NCBI GenBank assembly: GCA_023391635.1
Contig: JAEWAQ010000073.1
Coordinates: 80,485 to 144,484, forward strand
DNA: 64,000 nt
Reading direction: 5' to 3'
Source of the DNA: Bacillota bacterium
GTDB taxonomy: Bacteria; Bacillota; Bacilli; Paenibacillales; Paenibacillaceae
Position 1 is the first letter of the stretch. Each line of letters begins with the position of its first letter. A program made the position numbers and the translations under genes. Shown in pieces: positions 53,549 through 62,573 of this stretch. Below the pieces are notes generated by a model, which had not been told where the DNA came from, ran no database searches, and saw nothing but the letters and a program-made list of their open reading frames with translations.

Positions 53549-53563
53549 GGAGCGAATCGCACA

Positions 53564-55006
53564 ATGATGGATATGTCCGTTTACATCCCAGTCGGCATCG
53601 TGATCGTCGTCGTATTGCTTATCATCGTATTTGCCTCCCGTTATCGCACCGTGAAGGCGGACGAGGCGATGATCGTCACCGGAGCGCTCACCAGCGACGG
53701 CATGAAGATCGTCAAGGCGGGCGGCACATTCGTATGGCCGATCGTGCAGAGCACATCGTTTTTGACGCTGCAAGTGCACACGCTCGATATTCGCACGCCC
53801 GAAGTGTATACGATGCACGGGGTCCCCGTGATGGTAGACGGAGTAGCCCAGATTAAGGTCAAGGGCGACATGGAGTCGATCGCGACGGCTGCCGAGCAAT
53901 TCCTCGGGAAGCCGGACGAAGAATTGAAGAATATCGCAACGCAGACGCTCGAGGGCCATCTGCGGGCGATTCTCGGCCGGATGACGGTGGAGGACGTCTA
54001 CCGCAACCGCGAGGAGTTCGCGCGCAATGTCCAGGAAGTGGCGGCTAGCGATCTAAATAAGATGGGGCTGCAGATCGTCTCCTTCACGATCCGCGACGTC
54101 CGCGACAAGAACGGCTATCTCGAAGCGCTCGGCCAGCCGCAGATCGCTTCGGTGAAGCGCGATGCGGAGATCGCCAAGGCGAACGCCTTCCGCGACGAGC
54201 AGATCGCCAAGTCGCAGGCGCTCGAAGAGGGCAAGAAAGCCGAGTTTTTCGCCGAGACGAACATCGCCGAGGCGAACAAGGTGATGGAAGTGAAGAAGGC
54301 GGCGTTCAAGCAGGAGCAGGACAAACAGAAGGCGGAAGCCGATCAGGCGTACAAGCTGCAGGAAGTAAAGACACTGCAATCGGTCAAGGCCGAGGAGATG
54401 CAGATCCAGGTCATCGAGCGCGAGAAGCAGATCGAGCTGGAAGCCAAGGAGATCGAGCGGCGGGAGCGCGAATTGGTCGCGACGGTGAAGAAGCAGGCCG
54501 AGGCGGAGCGCTTCGCCCAGGAGCAGCGTGCCGAAGCCGAGCGCTACCAGATCGAAGCCAAGGCGAAGGCCGAAGCGGAAGCCGTCCGGTTATCCGGTAA
54601 TGCGAACGCGGACAAGGAGCGTGCGGAAGGTACGGCGGAAGCCGACATTATCCGGCTCAAAGGTCTCGCCGAAGCCGAAGCGAAGGACAAGATCGCCGAT
54701 GCGCTGCGCAAATACGGGGAAGCGGCGGTCATCGAGCTGATCATCCAAAAGTTCCCGGACATCGCGCGGGCGATCGCCGAACCGCTCTCCAAGACGGAGA
54801 AGATCGTCATCGTCGACGGCGGCGGCAGCGGCCCGAACGGCGGAGCGGGCAAAGTTACGGGCTACGTCACGGACCTGCTGGCGAAGATGCCGGAAACGGT
54901 GAACGCGCTGACCGGTGTCGACGTCAACCAACTCCTTAAGCGCCTTGCGGAAGGCAATACGGCGCTCAAGAAAGACGTGACGGCAGCGGTAGACGGCAAT
55001 AGTTAA
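53564..55006 (+). CDS. floT: Flotillin-like protein FloT
   Basis: A 480-residue protein. One N-terminal membrane helix (about residues 5-25) anchors it, a PHB/SPFH domain follows (about 40-190), and a long coiled coil rich in Ala, Glu and Lys fills about 200-370, with repeated EAEA-type stretches. The C-terminal part holds VDGGGSGPNGGAGKVTGYV. It organises membrane microdomains and influences membrane fluidity and signalling. It is transcribed with yuaF, 15 bases upstream. Confidence 0.95.
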   Translation: MMDMSVYIPVGIVIVVVLLIIVFASRYRTVKADEAMIVTGALTSDGMKIVKAGGTFVWPIVQSTSFLTLQVHTLDIRTPEVYTMHGVPVMVDGVAQIKVKGDMESIATAAEQFLGKPDEELKNIATQTLEGHLRAILGRMTVEDVYRNREEFARNVQEVAASDLNKMGLQIVSFTIRDVRDKNGYLEALGQPQIASVKRDAEIAKANAFRDEQIAKSQALEEGKKAEFFAETNIAEANKVMEVKKAAFKQEQDKQKAEADQAYKLQEVKTLQSVKAEEMQIQVIEREKQIELEAKEIERRERELVATVKKQAEAERFAQEQRAEAERYQIEAKAKAEAEAVRLSGNANADKERAEGTAEADIIRLKGLAEAEAKDKIADALRKYGEAAVIELIIQKFPDIARAIAEPLSKTEKIVIVDGGGSGPNGGAGKVTGYVTDLLAKMPETVNALTGVDVNQLLKRLAEGNTALKKDVTAAVDGNS

Positions 55007-55028
55007 GCATATAAGCATATAATAAAAG

Positions 55029-55070
55029 AAATACCCCGAATCGCACGCGTGTCGAGCATTCGGGGTATTT
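55029..55070. terminator. Bidirectional terminator between floT and the yheC/D cluster
   Basis: AAATACCCCGAAT (55029-55041) pairs perfectly with ATTCGGGGTATTT (55058-55070), with A-rich and T-rich flanks serving the convergent transcripts. Confidence 0.88.
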
Positions 55071-55078
55071 GCGCGTTG

Positions 55079-56248
55079 TCAGAGCCCGATCGAAGCCGCC
55101 GTCAGTTTGCCTTCAGATACGCCGCTGCTGCGCTTACGGCCGCTCCGGTCTTTGTGCTGTCTGTGCATCCACAGCGCATATTCGATCGGCTGCGTTACCG
55201 CGCGCTGGTAAACGTCCCGTTCGCCCGCCCGCAGGAACACTTCGCGCGCGGGCTTCTGGTTGACTTCAAGCAGCCATACTCTGCCGTTGCGGTCGATAGC
55301 GAGGTCCAGTGCGAGCTCGCATAAGTTGCCGTACGTTTTCTCCAGCGTTTTCGCCGTCGCGATCCCGAGCGTTTCTGCGGTGGTGCGGATATGATCCAGT
55401 TTCGATTCACTGTCTACCCATTCCCGCAGCAAAGTGTTCATGGGGGCGGCCGTTCCGCCTCCGTGCAAGTTGCTGGTGATGCTGCCGCCGGCTCCGACCC
55501 GTCCGGCGCATCCGGTGACAGCCCATTCGCCGTTGCCGTTCTTCTGCACCAGCATGCGGTAGTCGTGCACGCGGCCGCCGGGCAGCTTGATATTCAAGCC
55601 TTGCTGTACGATATAGCGGTCTCCATGCCGATCCCATGCGCGAATGACGGCAGACAACTGCTTGTGGTGAATGCGCCGCGGGTGCACGATGCTGCGGATG
55701 TGATTGCGTCCCTGCAGCAGGAGCGTGCCGTCCCGCATACGGTCGATGCGCAGGATGCCGCGCCCGCCCGTGCCGTTGATCGGCTTGAAGTAGACGATCG
55801 GATGCCGTTTCAGCATGGCGTTCACGTCCTCCGGAGATTCGTATAGTCGCGTGGACGGAAGATGCGGTCGAAAGGCCGGAATGGCGCTTAACGCTTTGTA
55901 GATGACCCACTTGTTGCGCAAGGGGCGGTTCAGGAAGACGAGATGCGCATATCTGCGCCGGAACGCGGCGAATCTTGCGAACCTTGCGCTCTTCTGCCAG
56001 CGCGCCCTATCGTAGATCACCTGCGGAAACCGCGTCCATTGCCGCCGCCACGCTTTCTGCTGCGGATTGTACACCATCGCATGGATGCGGCCCGCGCGTT
56101 CATCCACGTCATCCGGCGTGAACACGATGACATCCAGCCCCAGCTTTCGCCCGGCAAGCGTCATCTTCTGGAACATCGGGCGTTCGTCGATCGCTTTGCG
56201 ATCGTTCAGGTAGATGGTGAGAATGCCGAGCGTAGGATGATTCGTCAT
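55079..56248 (-). CDS. YheC/YheD-family coat-associated ATP-grasp protein (paralogue 5)
   Basis: A 389-residue protein and the last gene of a five-gene tandem. It lacks the extra N-terminal beta domain of two of its relatives. The ATP-grasp core has IVYFKPINGTGGRGI as the glycine-rich loop, VQKNGNGEW, and the metal-binding end ELALDLAIDRNGRVWLLEVNQKP. A basic tail (HKDRSGRKRSSG) ends the protein. In Bacillus subtilis the family is associated with the endospore coat in the mother cell, but its reaction is not known. ATP-grasp enzymes usually join a carboxylate to an amine. Confidence 0.88.
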   Translation of the reverse strand: MTNHPTLGILTIYLNDRKAIDERPMFQKMTLAGRKLGLDVIVFTPDDVDERAGRIHAMVYNPQQKAWRRQWTRFPQVIYDRARWQKSARFARFAAFRRRYAHLVFLNRPLRNKWVIYKALSAIPAFRPHLPSTRLYESPEDVNAMLKRHPIVYFKPINGTGGRGILRIDRMRDGTLLLQGRNHIRSIVHPRRIHHKQLSAVIRAWDRHGDRYIVQQGLNIKLPGGRVHDYRMLVQKNGNGEWAVTGCAGRVGAGGSITSNLHGGGTAAPMNTLLREWVDSESKLDHIRTTAETLGIATAKTLEKTYGNLCELALDLAIDRNGRVWLLEVNQKPAREVFLRAGERDVYQRAVTQPIEYALWMHRQHKDRSGRKRSSGVSEGKLTAASIGL

Positions 56249-56255
56249 GTTCGGT

Positions 56256-57413
56256 TTATCCTCCTTGCGCCAACCGTTTGCGTTGGTGCAGATAAGTGCT
56301 GTATTGGAAGATACGCTGTAGGGATTGTCTGCGGATGTCGTCTTCGTCGAATTTCATCGGCTTGGAATTGGCTTCGAGGAACCAGATTTGTCCTTTGCGG
56401 TCGATGCCGAGATCCATTGACATCTCGCCCAGCAACATGCCGGATCCCCGTTCGATCTGTCTGGCGAGCAGCAATACGGCGTTGTTAACATTATCCAGCA
56501 CTTGCCGGGCTTGATCTTTGCCGAATATTGCGCCGAGCAGTTTGACCGGGTCGTCGATATTGCCGCCCCGCGGCACATGCGTCGTGATGCTGGATCCGCC
56601 TGCGACGCGCGCGCCGATGCCGGTGATCGACCACTTGCCGTACTGGTTCTTCTGGGCGAGCGCGCGAAGATCGAACGGCCGGTCGTTCACCGAAGCGAGC
56701 GCGATGCCCTGTTGCGAGATATACGCCTCGCCGACAGCGTCCGAGCAGCTTTCGATACGATTCCACAACCGTTGCAGCGTCGCGCAGCGAAACGTTTTGC
56801 TGCCTTTGTCCTCTTGAATTTGCAGGCGATAAGGCAATTGCTTCTCCGGTTGCACGCGGACGGTCATAATGCCGACTCCGGCCTTGCCGCGCACGGGCTT
56901 CAGATACAGCAGACGGTGCCGCTTAAGTTGGCGAGCCAGCGAAGCAACGCCGGTCAACCGTTTCGTATCCGGTATGAATTTGCGCGTTTTCGCGCTTTGG
57001 TGCAGCCACCTGAACAGGGACCATTTGTTGAAAAACCGGCGATTGAACATCTGGATGCTCGTGTGCTTAGCAAGCAGGCCGAGCTTGCGCTTCACGTTCG
57101 GAAGCCGTTCGTCTTCCCGCAGCGGAATGCGGTTGTAAATAACGCTTGGCCGCGGAAACCACATCTGAACCCAAGCGTCATCTTCCGGGCGATAGGTGAA
57201 GCCGAGCACGCGCCGCGCATTCAGCTTGAGATGCTTGATTGTGACGACGTAAGTCATGATGTTAAGATCGCGGCCGACCTGGATCAGATCGGCAAAGTTG
57301 GACCGGTTGCCGCGAAACAGCAGGACGTCGTCGTCGATGGTCAGAATCGCCAGTATCGGCCTGTCCGCGGAGAGCAGGACGCCGGGGGACGCAATCGGAT
57401 AATCGACTTCCAT
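56256..57413 (-). CDS. YheC/YheD-family coat-associated ATP-grasp protein (paralogue 4)
   Basis: A 385-residue protein, short architecture. It opens with LSADRPILAILTIDDDVLLFRGN, has YLKPVRGKAGVGIMTV as nucleotide loop, LAQKNQYGKWSITGIGARVAGGSSITTHVPRGG in the middle, and MSMDLGIDRKGQIWFLEANSKP as metal site. The last base of the upstream paralogue is the first of this gene, so the two are coupled, and 7 bases separate it from the following one. The role is presumably in spore coat assembly. A specific substrate cannot be named. Confidence 0.88.
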   Translation of the reverse strand: MEVDYPIASPGVLLSADRPILAILTIDDDVLLFRGNRSNFADLIQVGRDLNIMTYVVTIKHLKLNARRVLGFTYRPEDDAWVQMWFPRPSVIYNRIPLREDERLPNVKRKLGLLAKHTSIQMFNRRFFNKWSLFRWLHQSAKTRKFIPDTKRLTGVASLARQLKRHRLLYLKPVRGKAGVGIMTVRVQPEKQLPYRLQIQEDKGSKTFRCATLQRLWNRIESCSDAVGEAYISQQGIALASVNDRPFDLRALAQKNQYGKWSITGIGARVAGGSSITTHVPRGGNIDDPVKLLGAIFGKDQARQVLDNVNNAVLLLARQIERGSGMLLGEMSMDLGIDRKGQIWFLEANSKPMKFDEDDIRRQSLQRIFQYSTYLHQRKRLAQGG

Positions 57414-58789
57414 CAGTTCTCCTCCCCCGGGCGGAATTTGCTCAAGAACAAGCAGTGGTCGAGAATGTACTGCAAGGAGGCGCGGCCTTGCTCTTTCAAG
57501 GCGGGATGCTTGAAGATCGATCGACCCGGCTTGGCGTTCGCTTCGAACATCCAGACGGAGCCGTCGCGGTCGATCCCGATATCAAGGCCCAACTCGCCGA
57601 GGGTGTGGCTGTAATTGCGTTCGATCGCTTCCGACAGCTTGATCGCCGTCTGTTTTGCGTCATTCAGCACTTCATCCGCGCGGTCGCCGAACGTTCGGCT
57701 GAGCGCCTGCTCCGGCGTCATCAGCGACCCGCCATTCTTGATATGCGTCGTGACGCTGCCCCGGCCCGCCTTCTTGGCGCCGATCCCGGCCACGACCCAG
57801 TTGTTGCTGCCGTCCTTGTGCATATGAAAGCGGAAATCGATCGGGCAATGATCCAGTTCAACCAGTCGGATGCCTTGCTGTACGACATATTGGTTGAGAT
57901 GGCTGCCATGTCTGGCCTTGAGCATTCTCATCATGCCGTTGAACCGGGAGAACCGGAGCAGGATGTTCGAGCCGTTCCTGCGATAGCGGACGAAGTACCC
58001 TTTGCGCGGATGGTAGGTCAATCGATAGATGCCGACCCCCAGGCTGCCGGCGGAAGGCTTGAAGTATAGAAACTGGTGCTTTTCGAGCATCTCGCGGATT
58101 CGTTCGGGAGAAGGGTTCGGGACGGATTCCGGCAAGTGTCTGGTTGCTTCCGGGTCGTTGTCGAGCAGGCGATAGACGTCGGATTTGTTGAAGAAGCTCC
58201 AGTTGAAGAACGGGATGCGTCGGCGGACGAACCGTTCCCGCAGCGCGATCAGCGCGGAGCCCGCTTCCGCCTTGCGGCTGGGCAGCCGGTTGTAGACGAC
58301 GTCCGGCAGCGGCACGACGCGGCGGTACCATCTGCCCCCGGCTTGGTAGAACCATCCGTTCACCGTTTCCTGCTGCCAATTGATATCGCGCGGCGTGAAC
58401 GCGAAGAAGTAAGCCTGCTTCTTGCCAAGCGACAGCAATTGGCGCATGAACGCCGTTCGTTCTCCGAACGGCGCGGTCACGGAGCGCGCCGAACTGTCGG
58501 TCAAGACGCCGATCAGCGGCCCCAGTTGAATTTCCCCGTCTTCCTCGTTATGCACGTATACGAGGCCGGACATCGGAACCCGCATCGATTGGCGGAGCCC
58601 GGCCGACATGTAGACATGATTGCCCTTGCGATTGATCGTGCGCACCCTGGCGGGAACGGTGTCCCGTCCGAGCTTGACGTTGATCGATTTGCGTCCGCTC
58701 AGCTTGAGCAGTTTCACCAGAGGGCTGGAAAACCAGACGATGCGTTCCGGCTGCTGCGTGAAATGGACGTTACAAATGGTCAAACTCAT
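57413..58789 (-). CDS. YheC/YheD-family coat-associated ATP-grasp protein, long form (paralogue 3)
   Basis: A 458-residue protein. An N-terminal beta-rich domain of about 100 residues (SINVKLGRDTVPARVRTI and LGPLIGVLTDSS) precedes the core, as in YheC- and YheD-type proteins of Bacillus. The ATP-grasp part has FLYFKPSAGSLGVGIYRL, MHKDGSNNWVVAGIGAKKAGRGSVTTHI and GELGLDIGIDRDGSVWMFEANAKP, all intact. It overlaps the gene upstream by 20 bases and touches the one downstream, so translation is coupled along the cluster. Confidence 0.88.
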   Translation of the reverse strand: MSLTICNVHFTQQPERIVWFSSPLVKLLKLSGRKSINVKLGRDTVPARVRTINRKGNHVYMSAGLRQSMRVPMSGLVYVHNEEDGEIQLGPLIGVLTDSSARSVTAPFGERTAFMRQLLSLGKKQAYFFAFTPRDINWQQETVNGWFYQAGGRWYRRVVPLPDVVYNRLPSRKAEAGSALIALRERFVRRRIPFFNWSFFNKSDVYRLLDNDPEATRHLPESVPNPSPERIREMLEKHQFLYFKPSAGSLGVGIYRLTYHPRKGYFVRYRRNGSNILLRFSRFNGMMRMLKARHGSHLNQYVVQQGIRLVELDHCPIDFRFHMHKDGSNNWVVAGIGAKKAGRGSVTTHIKNGGSLMTPEQALSRTFGDRADEVLNDAKQTAIKLSEAIERNYSHTLGELGLDIGIDRDGSVWMFEANAKPGRSIFKHPALKEQGRASLQYILDHCLFLSKFRPGEEN

Positions 58790-59912
58790 GAATTACCCTC
58801 CCAGGTGGTCGGAGCAGGATGGACTTCGCATAAGCGAGCGGTCGTGCGACCGCCTTCGCTGCCGAGGATGAATCGATGCCCGCCATGGCGCTGCGTCCCG
58901 GCTTGGAATTGGCTTCGAGAAACCGCAGCTTGCCGCCGCGTTCGACGCCGAAATCCAGGCCCAATTCGCAAAAATGGCCGCAGAAGCGTTCCAACTGCCG
59001 AACGATCGCAAGGCAAGCACGGCGAATTTCCGTCATCAGCTCGCGGGATTTGGCCGCTCCGTACAAGGAAGCAAGCAACTCCCCGGCCGGAGATGCAACC
59101 CCTCCGCCATGCAAATTGGACGTCACCGTGCCGGCAGCACCGACGCGGGCGGCCGCCCCGGTGAGCGTCCATCTGCCGCGTCCGTTCTTCTGCACCAATG
59201 CCCGAATGTCGTAAGGCGCGCCGCTGACGGTCAGATCCAGGTACGGCTGCATCAAATAAGCGCGGTTCCCGATCCAGCCATGCAATTGCGCGGCCGCTTC
59301 TTCTTCGCCAGCGACCACGCGGTCGAAAGCGCGATTGTCGGCATCGCGTCCGCGCAGGCGCACCGAGTCATCTGCCAGGCTGAGCCACGCGACGGTCCGC
59401 TTTCCTTGGCTGCCGCAGGATGGCTTGAGAAAAGCGGCTCCTTCGTGGCGGGACAGCCAAGCCCGCAGCGATGCCGGGCCGCCGTACGGCGCGGTCGGCA
59501 CAAGCAGGCGGGACAATTCGGGATCGCGGGACAGCATGGCGTGAACGTGCTGCTTGGAAGGCAAGCTGGCGTTCAGGAATCGCGGCTTCCGCTGTGCCTG
59601 CATGAGTTGCGAGGAGTCCCGGAAGCGGGATCGCGCCGTGCCGCCAGGCGGCCATGAACGGTCGTAGATCAGCGAAGGCAGTCTTGAACGGCCGGCGCGC
59701 CAATCTTTCTCGTGCTCGCGAAGCGTCCATCCTTGCACCGAGTTGTCATCGGGATTCCAGGTTCGCGGATCGAAGACGATGACCCGCAGCCCCATCTGTT
59801 TTCCCGTTCGTATCAGCTTGTGCAGATACGGACTTTCTGCGAACGGCGGATGTCCCGGACGCGCACAAACCATAATGCCCAGCGGTTCAGAATCCGGATA
59901 AATAGCGCGCAT
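58770..59912 (-). CDS. YheC/YheD-family ATP-grasp protein with divergent nucleotide loop (paralogue 2)
   Basis: A 380-residue protein, short architecture. The usual glycine loop reads GSQGKRTVAW here, where its relatives have GxG followed by Ile, and the metal-binding segment is ELGLDFGVERGGKLRFLEANSKP, with Glu in place of the second Asp. VQKNGRGRWTLTGAAARVGAAGTVTSNLHGGG is normal. It may thus bind nucleotide differently or be a structural partner. It overlaps both neighbours (26 and 20 bases) and is expressed with them. Confidence 0.85.
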   Translation of the reverse strand: MRAIYPDSEPLGIMVCARPGHPPFAESPYLHKLIRTGKQMGLRVIVFDPRTWNPDDNSVQGWTLREHEKDWRAGRSRLPSLIYDRSWPPGGTARSRFRDSSQLMQAQRKPRFLNASLPSKQHVHAMLSRDPELSRLLVPTAPYGGPASLRAWLSRHEGAAFLKPSCGSQGKRTVAWLSLADDSVRLRGRDADNRAFDRVVAGEEEAAAQLHGWIGNRAYLMQPYLDLTVSGAPYDIRALVQKNGRGRWTLTGAAARVGAAGTVTSNLHGGGVASPAGELLASLYGAAKSRELMTEIRRACLAIVRQLERFCGHFCELGLDFGVERGGKLRFLEANSKPGRSAMAGIDSSSAAKAVARPLAYAKSILLRPPGRVIHEFDHL

Positions 59913-61254
59913 ATTGAATCATCATCCGCACGGATGGGCGGATTTTCCCCTCGGTTAATGGCGTGTTATCGTTTTTGGACGGCTTGGAATTCACTTCGAG
60001 CAGCCAGACGCGCCCGCTCGCATCCATGGCCAGGTCGATGCCGAGTTCGCCGAAATGGGCGGGAATGTGCGCATCGATCCCGCCCGCGATATCCAGCGCG
60101 GCTTGGTGCAGGCGTCCGGTGGCATTCGCTCGATAAGCGGCGGGCAAGTTGGATTTGGAGATCGCTTCTCTGACCTTGGACAACGTGCCGCCTCGGGCCA
60201 GATTTGAGACGAAATGACTGGCGCCCGCCGTGCGGCTTACGATCGAAGTAATCGTCCATTTTCCTTGCGCATTCTTCTGTGTCAACGCCCGAAAATCGAC
60301 CGGTCGGCCGCCGATTTCGATCAAGGGGAGACCTTGCTGGGCCAGGTAGCGCACCGATTTGACTTTGCCGGCAATCGAGGCGTATAGCTTCGCCAGGCTC
60401 GGGAACGTCATATTCCGGGTCCCGTTCAGCGTCGCGTAGCTGGCATGCCAACCGCCGTCGCTGCTGCGGCTGAGCCGGATGATGCCTTTGCCAAGGCTGC
60501 CGCGCACGGGCTTCAGGAAGACGTTCGGGTAGCGTGTGCACATGCTCTTCAGCATGCCGAAGTTTTTCAGCGTATGGGATTCGGGCAAATAGCGGCGCAG
60601 ATGGCCGTCTTTATACAGAGCTTCGAATACTTCCGATTTGTCGAGAAACTTCTCGTTAAAGACGCTGGAGCCGTAACGGGCCTGGATGTCTTTCATGAAT
60701 TGCTGGACGGTTTGCAAATTTTCGAGCTTGCGCGTCGTCAGGCGGTTGTTGACGATATTCGGCGCGGGCAGCGGTATTCTGCGCCATCCGTCTCTGTACA
60801 CCCAACCGTCTACGGTCGCCGGACTTGACCCGAGGGCGTCTGGAGTGAAAAAATAGACATACGCGCCTTGTTTGCGGCATGCTTCGGTTAATTCGCGGCA
60901 GAACATCGTGATGTTACCGAACGGCCGGTCGGGCTCTCTGGGATCCTCCCGGCTGACCAGGACGCCAATCAACGGGCCGAGGGACAACGTTCGCGCGGAA
61001 GGGCGATATTGCAGACGAAGCGGCACGCCTGAATGCAGTCCCATTCTTCTGAGCAGCGTCTGGCTGATTCGCAATCCGTCGTATTTGGGGACCGCGATGA
61101 GCGTGACAGTGTGCCGGAACGATCCGAACTGCAACGTAAGCGGCCCTCCGACCGGAATTTTCGACTTTTTCGCCACGCGTTCTCCCAACATCAGGACGTC
61201 GTCGGACAGCATGCCGGAACTGATGGCCTGAACGTTGATTTTCGGAGCGGGCAT
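59887..61254 (-). CDS. YheC/YheD-family coat-associated ATP-grasp protein, long form (paralogue 1)
   Basis: A 455-residue protein and the first gene of the tandem. The N-terminal beta domain (LTLQFGSFRHTVTLIAVP, TLSLGPLIGVLVSRE) matches the other long paralogue. The core has FLKPVRGSLGKGIIRL, TQKNAQGKWTITSIVSRTAGASHFVSNLARGG and ELGIDLAMDASGRVWLLEVNSKP. The ATG at 61254 follows AAGGAGAG; the longer open frame would run into the divergent yheB start. A SigK-like promoter lies just upstream. Confidence 0.88.
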   Translation of the reverse strand: MPAPKINVQAISSGMLSDDVLMLGERVAKKSKIPVGGPLTLQFGSFRHTVTLIAVPKYDGLRISQTLLRRMGLHSGVPLRLQYRPSARTLSLGPLIGVLVSREDPREPDRPFGNITMFCRELTEACRKQGAYVYFFTPDALGSSPATVDGWVYRDGWRRIPLPAPNIVNNRLTTRKLENLQTVQQFMKDIQARYGSSVFNEKFLDKSEVFEALYKDGHLRRYLPESHTLKNFGMLKSMCTRYPNVFLKPVRGSLGKGIIRLSRSSDGGWHASYATLNGTRNMTFPSLAKLYASIAGKVKSVRYLAQQGLPLIEIGGRPVDFRALTQKNAQGKWTITSIVSRTAGASHFVSNLARGGTLSKVREAISKSNLPAAYRANATGRLHQAALDIAGGIDAHIPAHFGELGIDLAMDASGRVWLLEVNSKPSKNDNTPLTEGKIRPSVRMMIQYARYLSGF

Positions 61255-61287
61255 CAGGAACTCTCCTTCCACCGTACGACAATACAC

Positions 61288-61315
61288 CATCATATGAGGA
61301 CATCTATACATCGGT
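61288..61315 (-). promoter_or_regulatory. Candidate mother-cell (SigK/SigE-like) promoter of the yheC/D cluster
   Basis: Read on the minus strand, AC (61314-61315) is followed after 17 bases by CATATGATG (61288-61296), one base off the SigK form AC-N17-CATANNNTA. The position gives a short leader of about 25 bases to the first gene. It is a candidate only, since these motifs are loose. Confidence 0.35.
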
Positions 61316-61356
61316 GATTGGCCGTCTTCGGCCTCGCTGCGGAAGGGATTGACCAC

Positions 61357-62529
61357 ATGAACGGCTGGATCGTTGCACTAACCAACATGACGGTTGCCGG
61401 ATTGGTCGGAGGCGTGACCAACCATTTGGCGATCAAGATGCTGTTTCATCCCAGAAGACCCGTGACATTCGGCCGCTGGCGGCTGCCGTTCACGCCGGGA
61501 CTGATCCCGAAACGCAAGCAGGAAATCGCTACATCGCTCGGAGCGGTCGTAGCCGATTATTTGGTGACGCCGGATGGCATTCGCGAATTGCTCGAACAGC
61601 CGTCATTTCGGCAATCGCTCGTTGACAAACTCATTTCGTGGGCGGACCGGGAAATCGATGCCGAGGCGACAATCGGCAGCTTGCTCAGGCGATGGTTCGG
61701 CGATGAGACGACCGATGGATGGCTGGAACAGGCGCCAGACCGGGCGGCGGTATGGACGGAGCAGGCATTCGCGGTTTGGTGGAAGCATGGCCGCTGGGGG
61801 GAGCGGCGCATTTGCGATACAGTACCGGGCTGGAACGAGGAAAATGTCGGACGGTGGGGGGAGCTGGCGGCGGGATGGGGCCTTGAGGCGCTCAAGCGGG
61901 AACTCGTCTCGGCGGACGGTCAGGCGCTGCTTCGCAAGCTGGCGGCAGGCTTGATGGACCGGACGGGCGGATTTATCGGCATGCTCGCGGGCATCTTCGT
62001 CGATGAAGATAAATTAATTTCGAGGCTTACGCCGTACTTGCTGAAGCAATTGGACAGCCCGTCCATTCGAGGCCAGGTGGCCGAAATGATCGGCCATAAG
62101 CTGCTGGAATTGGGCGCTAAGTCGCTGGATGAGGCATGGGCCGAGATCGCGTCGCAAGACGAAGCGCTGGATGCCGCGGCCCGCCGCTGGATTCGGGAGA
62201 AGCTGCCGTGGGAGCAGTGGGCCGGCCGCGCGGATCGATTCCCGATCGGCGAATGGCTGGAAGCCCGGAAGGATGCGCGGGACGAGTGGCTGCAGCGCGC
62301 CGTGCGAACCGGACTGGATGGGGCAGGGCGGCTCGCGCCGAATATCATCGCCGCTATCCGCTTGCCGGAATTGGTGCGAACGCAGGTCGAACGGTTCCCG
62401 GTCGAACGGTTGGAGCAGGTCATTCTGAACGTATCCGGCAAGGAGTTCAAGGCGATTACCTGGCTCGGCGTCGCGCTAGGTGGATTCATCGGCCTGATGC
62501 AGTCCGTCATGATGCTGCTGTGGAGGTAA
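61357..62529 (+). CDS. yheB: YheB-like DUF445 membrane protein
   Basis: A 390-residue protein. One hydrophobic helix at each end (MNGWIVALTNMTVAGLVGGVTN and WLGVALGGFIGLMQSVMMLLW) encloses a helical soluble region. The N-terminal TNHLAIKMLFHPRRP and TPGLIPKRKQEIATSLG are the DUF445 hallmark. Bacillus subtilis yheB lies next to yheC and yheD; here it is divergent from the yheC/D cluster. The ATG at 61357 follows GGAAGGG by 10 bases. The function is unknown; a spore role is plausible from context. Confidence 0.85.
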   Translation: MNGWIVALTNMTVAGLVGGVTNHLAIKMLFHPRRPVTFGRWRLPFTPGLIPKRKQEIATSLGAVVADYLVTPDGIRELLEQPSFRQSLVDKLISWADREIDAEATIGSLLRRWFGDETTDGWLEQAPDRAAVWTEQAFAVWWKHGRWGERRICDTVPGWNEENVGRWGELAAGWGLEALKRELVSADGQALLRKLAAGLMDRTGGFIGMLAGIFVDEDKLISRLTPYLLKQLDSPSIRGQVAEMIGHKLLELGAKSLDEAWAEIASQDEALDAAARRWIREKLPWEQWAGRADRFPIGEWLEARKDARDEWLQRAVRTGLDGAGRLAPNIIAAIRLPELVRTQVERFPVERLEQVILNVSGKEFKAITWLGVALGGFIGLMQSVMMLLWR

Positions 62530-62573
62530 TCGGCCGATCAGGCTGGATGTACGCGAAGGAGGACTCAGGCGAT

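Noticed and set aside
62136..62573. N-terminal extension of the MBL-fold gene
   Set aside because: It lies inside the yheB frame in another phase, and a strong ribosome binding site precedes the ATG at 62574.
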